From positions 17,925,353-17,989,352 of the forward strand of contig CM055105.1 of the NCBI GenBank assembly GCA_029204225.1: a DNA stretch of 64,000 bases, in the 5' to 3' direction. Source of the DNA: Diphasiastrum complanatum. Its lineage: Eukaryota; Streptophyta; Lycopodiopsida; Lycopodiales; Lycopodiaceae. Position numbers and translations under genes: made by a program. A model generated the notes under the pieces. The model was given only the letters and a program-made list of their open reading frames with translations. It made no database searches and had not been told where the DNA came from. This document shows, piece by piece, positions 54,710-64,000 of this stretch. Positions within the stretch are counted from its first letter, which is position 1; each line of letters starts with the position of its first letter.

Positions 54710-56031
54710 TCATCCCACCCCTAATGTGTTGCAGGACCCACTGCAACTCATGTTGGACGATGTTGTTCTACTTTTGCATTGGCATTTTTGACTGTCACTT
54801 GGAAAAACGTAGATTCTCGTTTTCTTACATAAAACCAAGTGCTTAATGTCGCCAGTCTTTATCACAAAAATTGTTTTCACAAATTATCGCAGTTTAGCCA
54901 GAATGTCTTATTGCTGCAATTGGGTGACATTCTCAAAATTGGAGAGTTCTCAGCAGCTTCACAACTTGCATGCTCGAGTGCTTTCCATGTGTCTCTTTGT
55001 TTTGTCACTTGTATCTGCCATTGACAGTTTCATCTTTGGTTTCTTGGCAGATTCTATCTTCTGGGAGGTCTGTATCCTCCATTTGCCTCTGGGTGTTTCC
55101 GTGGTTCTTCTCTCAGTTGAAGTTCTAGTCTCAAGGAAAATCTTTGATCTGCAGGTTGCACAAACTTTGATTATCAATTTGAAGAGATTTATTCATAAAA
55201 AATTGGTGGTAGGAACAATTTTGGATGGACGGTTTGATAACAGTAAGGAAACATGATGAAGGCTTGGCGGTAGGGTGAAGGAACTGATAGTTCTACAGTT
55301 GCAGCCTTGGTCCCTTGCAATGTTGAGCTTCGACCACCACTTGAGGAGCTCGCTTTATTTTGCAGGTTCACGGATGTCTTCATCTCTCATTTTTTGCAGC
55401 TCTTTCTTTTGATCCGTTACTTTTGGATCTCTTTGGGCTTCGTAGGAGGGGATCCAACTATCATTGCTCCAAAGAGTTTCTTTTGATCAAGATTGATCTG
55501 GCCCATCCGTTGCTTAAGTTTTTGTCCTTTCCTCCTCAACTTCTTGGATCTTTCTCTTTATTTCTTCTAGCTGCTTTGTCGCTTTTGTAGGTCTGTTTTG
55601 GCTGAACAACCAATATACATGGTAGTTGGTCTCCGCAAGACACTTGCAACGATCTATCAACTGCTTCGGTAAGACTATCAAAAAACTGGAAATTTCTTAG
55701 AAGAACAGTTTATTGATGATAAACAAATAGATGGAAGGAAGGGTGGTGGTGACAACGGTAGATGGTGTGGACGACAGACATGAGAATGGATGCAGAAGTA
55801 TGGCAAGAGGTTGGTTGAAAAAGGAGACTGGTTTTCCAATGCTTGTGTTTTCGTTTTTGAAGGATCTTCGTCATGATTGGAATACTTCTTCTGATTGAGT
55901 CTCTTCGGATTACCCATCTATCTTCTTTAGCCTTGTCTTTTTCATATTTGACTTGTGACCTTGGCTGTCAATCTTGCTGATGTTGTTGTTGGTAGCATAA
56001 CTGCTCCAGTGGATCCAAGTAGATCCACTCT
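54710..56031 (-). pseudogene. GypB2 3' internal region with coiled-coil remnant
   Basis: Colinear with 19,214-19,735 followed directly by 31,995-32,805, showing the sequence before GypC insertion. Minus-strand pieces include NLQNKASSSSGGRSSTLQG (55,340) and LEEIKRKIQEVEEERTK (about 55,560), related to the GypB remnant. Frames are broken. Confidence 0.6.
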
Positions 56032-56562
56032 ATAAAGTCCTCACAACAGGATTCTAGTCTAAACATACCATACAAAGCAACAACACATGGGAACCAGTGG
56101 AGGTTAAATCAACCCAACCAAACCTAGATCGTACGGATCTAGCCCCCAAGCTATGGATCAATCAGAGTCATGGAAAGAGGAATCACACCAGCAACATGTA
56201 GTTACTCATCACAAATCAAGCATACACTAGTGAGAGCCCAAGAGGTATACTTATACCCTCCAAGGCCCATGCACCACTAGTAGTGCACTGTGATACCTCA
56301 CTGGACACCTCTGCAGCCTATCTGGGCCATGTCATCCAGCTCCCTAATGACTCACTAATAGACCCATACCAGCTCCACCACCATGTGTTTAGGCCTAACC
56401 AGACGTCCTACAAATATCTGAGCTAAATCAGAAGCCATCGCGGTGGTCTTTACCGGAATAAACGTAGCCAATTTGGTAAGACGGTCGACCACAATCCAAA
56501 TTCCATTGATCTAGTTTGCCTATAATAGTAATAAGCATTCAGCTATCGGTTATAGCCCGTTC

Positions 56563-57160
56563 ATGCTTATGTACAGTTTTGAGCCTCGGTCACCCATTGC
56601 GGTTGAGACTCGGACGATCAAGTTTCAGAAAGTAGCGGATTTCCTACACGATATGCAGGAAATGCTACGGATTGCACGTGAAAATGTCCAGAGTGCCTAG
56701 AATAGGGACAAACATTATGCAAATTTGAAAAGATCACCGAGAAACTTCCAAGTGGGAGATTGGGTATATTTGGGAATCCTGAAGAATTCAAGTGTAATGC
56801 ATATCGGCAAGCATTATAAGCTGTCCCCTAGATATAGAGGACAGTTTAAGATCTTGAAAAAGATCGGATCCTTAGCTTACCAATTGGAACTCCTGGATGG
56901 ATCGCAAGTGCATCCCGTATTTCACATTAATCATCTCAAAAAGAGTCTACGTGAAGGAGAGCATCTGGATCTGGAAATTAGTTGGACCTCTTAGATGAAT
57001 CATCCGGTGTATCTCGTTTTGAACCCGAAAAGATCTTGGATACAAGAACTAAACGATTGAGATATCGTGTAGTTACCGAGCATCTGGTTCGATGGAGGGG
57101 ATGTACAGACGATGACGATTCTTGGGAATAGGAAAGAAGCTTAAGGAGGAACTTTCCCAG
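56563..57160 (+). pseudogene. ChrX integrase C terminus and chromodomain
   Basis: KRSPRNFQVGDWVYLGIL, HYKLSPRYRGQFKILKKIGS and HPVFHINHLKKSL are the integrase GPY/F region of chromoviruses. After a stop at 56,992 the chromodomain continues (PEKILDTRTKRLRYRVVTEH, LVRWRGCTDDDDSWE). Such chromodomains steer insertion to marked chromatin (known); this copy is broken by stops. Confidence 0.85.
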
Positions 57161-57399
57161 TTTTAAGTTTTGAGGACAGAACTTGAATAAGGGGGAAAGA
57201 ATGTCATGCCCATGACTGGTCTCGGGTAGCATGTCCACGCTAGGGACCGGTAGACCAACAACCCGTAAGTTAATTGTGACTATAAGGGAATTGGGGCCCT
57301 TATGTGTACATGGTCATAATTAATGGTTGTAGGCCTAAACACATGGTGGTGGAGTTGATCAGTACCCTTTATATCCTTCCCCCCAGACTGACCACCATG

Positions 57400-57621
57400 A
57401 TTATCAGTCCCGCTTGATGAAACTGCTAGAACCCTATTCCAGATTGATCCAAAATGTGGGTCTTTCTCATAAAGACCTCTCAAGGAGAGATAAAAGTCCG
57501 TAATGATCTCAGTGAAAGAAAGTTTGTTCACTTCACCAATTCGACTAAGTGCATCAGCCACCTGATTAGATGAGCCCCTGATATACCGCACTTCAAAGTC
57601 AAATTCTTGCATGAGTGTCAT
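57400..57621 (-). pseudogene. ChrX RNase H end, inverted
   Basis: Minus-strand MTLMQEFDFEVRYIRGSSNQ and VADALSRIGEVNKLSF match the end of gypsy RNase H. It meets the plus-strand integrase head to head at 57,607-57,621, whereas in an intact element both lie on one strand about 100 codons apart. Confidence 0.8.
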
Positions 57622-58185
57622 GACTCACCATGCGCAGGACATTCCGGCATACATCGTACATTGGATTTGGTACGAAGGGATTTTTATTGGCCAAAACTCA
57701 AGCCCTTTGTAGAATCTTATGTGGTCAAGTGTGACCAATGCCAGTTGAATAAAGCTGAACGCCATAAGGCGAGCGGTTTGTTGCATCCATTGGATATCCC
57801 TGATAGTATTTCCATGGATTTTGTGGTTGGGTTACCACGGACGAATAAATAGCATGATGCAATTTGGGTTGTGGTCGACCGTCTTACCAAATTGGCTACG
57901 TTTATTCCGGTAAAGGCTACCGCGAAGGCTTTTGATTTAGCTCAGATATTTGTAGAGCGTCTATTTAGGCTTTATGGATTACCAAGTGATATTGTGAGTG
58001 ATCGCGATCCGAATTTCACCGGTCACTTTTGGTCGGCCATGCTCACTAAATTAGAGACGACACTGAGCTTGGGTTCTTTTGATCATCCTGAGACGGATGG
58101 ACAGACAGAAAGAACAAATCAGACGATGGAACAAATGCTTCGAGCATATGTTTCCAGACGGCAATTTGATTGGGAAAAGTACTAA
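57607..58185 (+). pseudogene. ChrX integrase
   Basis: Zinc finger HECHDSPCAGHSGIHRTLD with CDQCQLNKAERHK. Catalytic core: first Asp in SMDFVVGLP, second in VSDRDPNFTG, Glu expected in the GQTE motif (DGQTERTNQTMEQML) and present. A stop at 57,850 (TAG after NK) splits the two frames. Ends at 58,185 where LTR sequence starts. Confidence 0.87.
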
Positions 58186-58537
58186 TGTCATGCCCATGAC
58201 TGGTCTCGGGTAGCGTGTACACGCTAGGGACTGGTAGACCAACAACCCGTAAGTTAGGGAACTAGATGATGTGGCCCAGATAGCTGCAGAGGTGTCCAGT
58301 GAGGAGTCACACCAGCATCATGTAGCAACCTATCTAGGCCACACCATCTAGTTCCCTAATGACTCACTGATAGACCCATACCAACTCCACCACCATGTGT
58401 TTAGGCCTACAACCATTAATTATGACCATGTACACATAAGGGCCCCAATTCCCTTATAGTCCCAATTAACTTACGGGTTGTTGGTCTACCAGTCCCTAGC
58501 ATGGACACGCTACCCGAGACCAGTCATGGGCATGACA
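58186..58537 (+). repeat. Inverted repeat of ChrX LTR ends
   Basis: 58,186-58,256 (TGTCATGCCCATGACTGG ...) is complementary to about 58,467-58,537, and 58,256-58,285 is partly complementary to 58,337-58,364. The intervening part is a shorter, imperfect continuation. Together they form a large imperfect palindrome. Confidence 0.85.
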
Positions 58538-59163
58538 CACTCTCCTCCCCCAAAAAAAATTCGGTTGGTGGGGATGTTGTTGCTGGTAACTGTTCATGTT
58601 CAGGATTGGATCGGCTTGTGGAACACGTTTTTGAAACATGTTGAACATGCGACTGGACTAAAGAATGAACAAATTTTAACTAAATTTGTTTCGATCTTGC
58701 TGTAGTTGACTCAAAAAAATAATATGGCAATGAGATGCAGGAATCAACTCTAATTTGACACAGATTTCTCATATGTCTCAAAAATCCTAAACTATTGTAC
58801 AAGGGAATCTGAAGATGGATAGATGAATGAAAATGTGTTCTAGAGATGCTCTACATAAGAACTCTCGTGCAATAGCTATTCCTCATGCAAAAATCAATCA
58901 CACAAAATAGGTGAAGAGAAACAAGGAAATAAACAAATGTGACAAAGAGTGAGAATTGTATAGCACTTGTCAAACAAAACTTGCATTCATCAACATTGAT
59001 AATGTACCTTGATAGTTGCAATATTTCAGTTGTTTTGTAGAGTAATGTGACTTACTCTGACATGCCCTTGTCAAAACAAGACAGGGTGGGTGACACTAAA
59101 ATCTACCATCATTGATAGGAGATGAAGTAAAATATAGCTTGAGATGCAGGTATTATTGAGGTA
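58538..59163 (-). other. GypB2 internal sequence without recognisable coding
   Basis: Resumes after ChrX and matches 32,830-33,440 of GypB, including the A-run and TGTTGTTGCTGGTAACTG. No conserved frame in either copy. Confidence 0.7.
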
Positions 59164-59508
59164 CTATGTCCTAAGGACAAAGATTTGCAAAAATCTTTGA
59201 GGGTCCAAACTACCGTCAAACTTTGGTTGATCTAGCTTGGGTGTACGTCTTTCAAAATGAGCTCCGTGGGTAGCAGGAACTCCATTAGGGTTGGTTTTGA
59301 CCTTTGAGGGCTCAGCACCACAAAAATGAGGTCGTGCGCGTGAAGACTCGGCTCTATCAGGTTCTTGTCCGTCGAACGAGTTTGTGGATGGCTCTTGGAG
59401 TTCGGCCCACATTCGGTAGAACCTATGGCGTCTGATTTGTTCAACTACAGGGGACCTGACCTTGTATGGATAATCGTCTAGAATTTCAGGGTCTTTTGGT
59501 TGGTCCAT
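59164..59508 (-). pseudogene. GypB2 gag, N-terminal fragment
   Basis: A 114-residue frame from ATG 59,508 (MDQPKDPEILDDYPYKVRSP) through a Ser/Glu/Pro segment to ERRTPKLDQPKFDGSLDPQ and RFLQIF, then a deletion border. It shows the proper gag start, which GypB has lost. Capsid remainder and zinc modules are deleted. Confidence 0.85.
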
Positions 59509-61350
59509 TGAGTACTGGTATGAGTTTTTGGATTGTTTTGGATTTTTTGAGTCTTATGGTGTTTTTTGGAAATTTTTGTTTTTTTTTTTTTTTTTTTTTT
59601 TTTTGTTTTGTTTTGGCGGTCCTACGGTTTACGGTCTACGGTCTGGTGTGGTTTACGGTTACGATGGGATGCGGGTGCTACAGATCACTGCGGGTGATTG
59701 CGATCTGATGCAGTTGACGGATGGTTGCAGTTAGTTACGTTCGGTTACGTTCAGCTATGATTGATTATGGTTGTGGTGGCTACGGTAGATTGCGGTCTAA
59801 TATTGAGGACGGAGGGATGCAGTTGATTACGTTGGAGATGGGTGAGTGCGGTTTCAGCAAATGTTTGCGGGCAGTGGCGGTGCTATGCGGAGGCAGTTGG
59901 TGTGTGGTCGTAATGGGGCGAGGGCAGACTATTGCGATGTCAACGGTCGATGGCAGTTGATGGCTGAGTTTATGGGTGGATGCGGGTCGTGTGCGGTTCT
60001 ATGCAGAGGTAATGGTCTCTACGTGGTGGTCACGGTGCAAGATTGGAAGTAGTGAGTAGGTGGCTTGGTGGCGATTAATATTGTCGTTGCTAATGAATGT
60101 GATAGTGGGAGGCTCGTGGTAGTGGAATGCGAGCACTAGGGTGGTGTGTTTGTTTGTGGTGGCTACTGTTCAAAGGCGGACGTAGTTAGTAGATGGTTAG
60201 CTCAGTCCAATCAGATAAGGGGGTGTGGGGGCGATTGAGGATTGTCGCTACGATTCAAGGGCGGGCAAATGGGGTGCGTGTAGTTACTGATGCTAGATAG
60301 TTAGAAATGTTTAAAGTAGTTTAATGGGAAAATGATTTGGTCAGGACGAAGGCAGGGTGAGGTGCATGGAGGGCAGGGCTTGTACAGATGCAGTGTTTGT
60401 AAGGGAAGGATGTCAGGAGTTTTGATTAGGGAGCCATTCATTCGTGCAGGTCGTGGGTAGAGTGTTTTTTGAGAGGGCCATGGAGAGAGTGTGCTTAAAT
60501 GTTGTTGGCAGGCAGATTGTTCGCAAGCAGGTTGGAAACGAGTTGCGATCAAATGCAAATTTTTGTGAATGCGGTCGATGCGATTTGAGTGGTTTCTACG
60601 GGTATATGCAGTGTCTATGGTTACCTGTGGTTACAGTTGTTGATTGCGGTTGCAGCGAGCGATAGCAGTTTGTAGCAGTGTTTGCAGTTGCGACGGGCGA
60701 CTACAGTTGCGACAGTCGATTGCGATGTCAGCGGTCAATGTCAGTCACTACAGGGCAACGATGGATGAGGTTGGAATACGGGTGAAGGAATGATGGGATT
60801 GGATTGTGGTCCTGACGGTGTAAGTGTGGAGGTAGTGTGCTGGTAAATATGGTGGGAGTGCGACCTGTTGCGATTGAATGGTAATGCAAGTGGGGTGTGA
60901 TTATGTGCAGATGTTGCGATGGGTTGCGGTGAATGTGATCTCTACGGTGCAGAGGCTGATGCAATTGAGGTGTAGTTGAATGCGGTCCCTACGATGCAAA
61001 GGCTGTTCCCACGAGTCAATGTGATTACTACGGCTCAATGCAGATGCAGGCTTGTGTAGTTGGTCGCGTTTATAGTGTTGCAGATAGATAAATAGATTGT
61101 CAATGCAAGCTGTAGTTCTGATCGTCGTTGGAAATGTTTGTGGTCTAGCGTGGATTTGGGCCGATTGAAGCAGGCCGTCGGTTGAGATTGGACTGAATGG
61201 CCGTCGATTGAGATTTCACTAACACCGTCGGTTGAGATTCTACTGAGGCCGTCGGTTGAGATCTCACTGAGGCCGTTGGTTGAGATCTTACTGAGGCCGT
61301 CAGTTGAGATTTGACAATGGCTGTCGGTCGAGATTTAACTGAAGACCGTC
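59509..61350 (-). repeat. GypB2 leader: T-run, GT-rich array, minisatellite
   Basis: T26 run at 59,579-59,604. From 59,610 to 61,080, G-rich sequence with words TACGGT, TGCGGT and TGCAGTT. 61,150-61,345 holds seven to eight GTCGGTTGAGAT cores. The leader breaks off at about 61,350 (CGTCAGTGCTTGCAGAC). Confidence 0.78.
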
Positions 61351-61400
61351 AGTGCTTGCAGACTTGTTTGTGCATCCTGTAATGAACTTCACACTCAATA

Positions 61401-62560
61401 TTACAAAAAAAAACTCCAATCTCTTTTGTCACATTCATCTTCAATAGTGAGCTCTGCATACATTCTTGTTTGTCGAGGCCCTAACACCTTCAACTTATGA
61501 GAGAACAAAGTTCCATGTTGAAGATTTTCCATGTAATCTTCAGATTGACCGCCTCCTCTTTTTCTTGGTAAATGCAAGGATGTAATTTCCTTACTGATGG
61601 GTAAATAATCCATTCTGGCATATACTAATTGAACGCTTAGCAAGGTCCCGGGCCACTAACCTAGCCAGATCAATTGTTCTATATGTTGCCCAAAGCCCAT
61701 GAGCTAGATGTTTTTCCCTCTTGCTTATACATTCGGACATCTCATTAAAAAATGCAGCATATTTGTCTTCCCATTTAGTATATAGTGTCCACAGTTCTGG
61801 ATATTCGTTTGTCAATCCTAGGCTTCTTTAGAATGGTTCGAATATCAATTATCTTTTCATTCTGAATACATGTGAATCAAATAAAATGTTGTTCTTTGAA
61901 TCGTCTATCTGAATCCAATAAAAAAATAGATTCTTTAATTCTTAGATACTCCAAGGCATACAATGAAGAGCTGCCTATTAAGACTTTTGACAACCCTGGT
62001 TTTTTGATTACAAATAGTCCTTGTAGGATAGCCCATGATAGGCATCCCTTTTTCTTGTTATTTAGGGTTGCCCAAAAAGGCATAATTCTTCGATTTCCCA
62101 TATATCATTCCATTCTCTATTACAATATCCTTTTGACCCAGGAAAAGAAGCATAGTCTATCATCCATTACTGTTCAATGTTCCTGAACTGGGACATATAA
62201 CTAAACAATTTTCTTTTGAGATGCAAAATTTCATTCATTAGTACCTGGTTGGGTTCTGTCCTCGGTCTCACTTCTTTTCTTCTCCTCTTTCTGTCCAGGG
62301 ACGTTGCTGCTTCATCTTCTTTCAAAGGCACACTCTCATGGACAAAAAGATCAACAAAATGATCGCCAACATTATTAGAATCGAATTTTGATAACAGTGA
62401 CATTGTCTACACTTCCTGATCTCGCATCAGTGGCTTGGCTCCGTCAGTTGCTTCAATTGGTCCTCCAAATCTTGAATTCTCTGATGGTCCGTAGGATTGA
62501 TGCATTCCATAACATCCTTCTTATGGCTTATGTCGTGACTCACCGAATTAGTTTATTAGA
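61401..62560 (-). pseudogene. GypE: remnant related to the GypA extra ORF C-terminal part
   Basis: Minus-strand pieces: 62,510-62,410 coiled coil (DHQRIQDLEDQLKQLTE); 62,403-62,167 (EDEAATSLDRKRRRKEV); 62,101-61,877 (WAILQGLFVIKKPGLSKVL, YALEYLRIKESIFLL); 61,815-61,600 (LYTKWEDKYAAFFNEMSE, LWATYRTIDLARLVARDL); and, after a frameshift, 61,643-61,401 (ISKEITSLHLPRKRGG). The GypA counterparts are GIIQGNFQVVPFGLAEFYIG with YALKYMRIKEFQFL, and YCKEITLRSDSGED. Similarity at the protein level with little at the DNA level suggests an old, distinct family. The segment is too broken to be a working gene. Confidence 0.65.
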
Positions 62561-64000
62561 TATTTAATGTAGTACTTAAGATGTCATTCCCAAAAAAGAG
62601 AGAGTTATTGATATTATAATTGTGAAAATTGCCATTCCATGTAAACGATAAATAACTGGTTATCAACTGATATTTATCACAGGCAGCCAGTACAACCCTT
62701 CAATATTCAAACAATGATTTAGCTATTTCATGATAGAACTTTGATACTAGTTATCTCCCCATGCATTTACTATGCATGACCACTATTTGATTGAGGATTA
62801 GAATAATCAACTACACATACAGCCTGACTAATTTATAGAATTCTTACAATGTAACCTGCAATCATGACTCGACAATTGAGCATTCCCTGCAAATGACTCG
62901 GAGAATCAAACATCCCCTCTCATTCTGTCTCTCATAATATAACAAATTTCACAATGATAGTAGTATGAATTAACCATCTGAGTGCTTCAACAAGGTTCGG
63001 ACTCGAACTGTGTCAAAGTACTACCAATCTGTCTTTGTGAAACATTCATCATTAATTTGGAATAGAGCTTACAAAAACCATGCAGACTTTGGAAAAATAG
63101 TATGCAGCACATACATTCAATCAATTATAGAGTAAACATCCACAATATAATCATAAACATAGGCACCAAAGTATTTGCTCAACAAAACTATTCTTATTAA
63201 AATCGTATGTACAACAACGACTCTTTATAATCTCGCGACTGTCCATAATCATTTAACTATTATAAGTGATGTATCTGCTATTTTCGGATTTGGATAAGTT
63301 TCTGACCCTAGATTGGATCGGATCGACGGATTGGATTGGATCGAGTCTAAAAATATTTTGGTCCAGCCGAAAGCCAATACTAACTAAAATCCAACCCAGT
63401 CAAAATTCAAACTGGATCGATTTTACACTTAGAACTTTTAAAGACTAAAATTCTATAAAACTCAAAAAAAATCAAATACATAAAACTAAATATATACAAG
63501 AATAAAGAGTAAAAAGATATCATGTGACTAATTTGAGTCATCACATGAAGGTGGAGGTCCACGTGGTGGTGGTGGTAGAGGAAGAGATGGTGGTGGTGCT
63601 CCTCGTCCACCGGTAGCTACGTTTATATAGGCACTCCACCTGAGTTGAGCCTTGTTGTCTACTTAGTTCGTGCCATGTATCAATTGAACGTGCAAGAGTG
63701 TTGTTCCTCGCAGGTAAATTGCCTTCTACACGTTGAAATGATATGAGAAAGGTGAAAATGTGGACGTATCTATTGAGCGCACAGAGAGGCTGATGGCATA
63801 GTGAGAGAAAGCAGTGTGCACGATGAATCGATATCGGGAGCAAGAGAGTGAGTGAGCAAGGAGGCCATAAAACTTTTATGACAGAAGTGAGGGTTTATAT
63901 ACGAATAGGAGAAATGGTATGTATTTGCAATCATTAACCTCAGTAAATTTTGAAATCATCACTAGGTATGTGTCAGGTCATATCGGTCTTGAATTTGGCG
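62561..64000. other. No recognisable gene
   Basis: AT-rich. Notable only for a degenerate GGATTGGATCGGATC stretch at 63,313-63,346 and a short G-rich segment at 63,549-63,612 that could encode Gly/Arg-rich residues on the plus strand but has no supporting frame. It may be leader or LTR of GypE; no LTR partner is in the window. Confidence 0.5.

Larger units (their letters stand above)
56032..58537 (-). mobile_element. ChrX: scrambled chromovirus remnant
   Basis: Flanked by CACTCT on both sides (56,026-56,031 and 58,538-58,543). Left end 56,032-56,435 and right end about 58,330-58,537 are LTR pieces on the minus strand (right end reads TGTCATGCCCATGAC from 58,537 inward). Inside are a minus-strand integrase scrap (56,440-56,515), a plus-strand integrase C terminus and chromodomain (56,560-57,160), a plus-strand LTR start (57,204), a minus-strand RNase H end (57,400-57,621), a plus-strand integrase (57,607-58,185) and another plus-strand LTR start (58,186). 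The pieces are not in any order a simple element could have. Confidence 0.75.
53565..61350 (-). mobile_element. GypB2: second GypB copy, truncated
   Basis: Minus-strand copy with 3' LTR (53,565-54,709), aORF-like remnant, ChrX insertion, most of gag deleted, GT-rich leader and minisatellite ending near 61,350. No 5' LTR follows, and no match to the left flank GGTAC was found at the right end. Several percent diverged from GypB by eye. At the internal junction (59,183) sequence equivalent to about 33,450-34,820 of GypB is missing. Confidence 0.82.

Noticed and set aside
61877-62186. Possible organellar gene (Ile/Lys/Leu-rich peptide near 62,000)
   Set aside because: Matches the GypA extra ORF better than any chloroplast or mitochondrial protein I can recognise.
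63549-63612. Gly/Arg-rich coding segment suggesting an RNA-binding host gene
   Set aside because: Only about 20 codons, no open frame around it and no splice-site support.

Overview
The window looks like nuclear DNA of a land plant with a large, repeat-rich genome. I see no gene I would call a host gene, no rRNA or tRNA gene and no CRISPR array. The evidence for a plant is the set of Ty1/copia and Ty3/gypsy LTR retrotransposons. They carry plant-type primer sites (TGGTATCAGAGC; TGGCRYCGTTGCC) and 5-bp target duplications, and one holds a Helitron/PIF1-type helicase fragment. The species cannot be named from this sequence. Element names below are local labels.

Layout, outermost first. A copia remnant (CopF, 52,384-53,564, +) was entered by the gypsy element GypA (minus strand; 5' LTR 51,125-52,383, 3' LTR 1-973, cut by the window edge). 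GypA is split twice: in its reverse transcriptase by the small copia derivative CopN (4,747-9,427, TSD ATATT), and in its gag by the gypsy element GypB (11,735-49,758, TSD GCGGT/GCAGT). GypB was hit three more times: in its 3' LTR by an intact copia, CopI (12,398-18,711, TSD CATAG, LTRs identical by eye); in its 3' internal part by gypsy GypC (19,736-31,994, TSD ATGGA); and in its 5' leader by gypsy GypD (36,560-47,382, TSD TTGAT/TGGAT). Everything up to 52.4 kb is therefore one nest, up to four elements deep.

To the right lie a truncated second copy of GypB (GypB2, 53,565 to about 61,350), itself entered by a scrambled chromovirus remnant (ChrX, 56,032-58,537), and then a remnant of a GypA relative (GypE, 61,401-62,560). 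The last 1.4 kb holds nothing I recognise.

How the parts relate. CopI is the only element that looks complete: one 1,326-residue gag-protease-integrase-RT-RNase H frame. The gypsy elements share an unusual plan, gag-pol followed by a large extra sense ORF (aORF, about 900-1,000 codons: N-terminal domain, low-complexity linker, coiled coil, C-terminal domain) before the 3' LTR. Each gypsy copy has lost a different part of pol but still has gag and aORF sequence. GypC and GypD also carry many copies of related short motifs (AACTCTCGCA and AACCTTCGCC) both in the leader before gag and in the spacer before the aORF. This extra ORF with its motif arrays is the best candidate here for something not yet well described.
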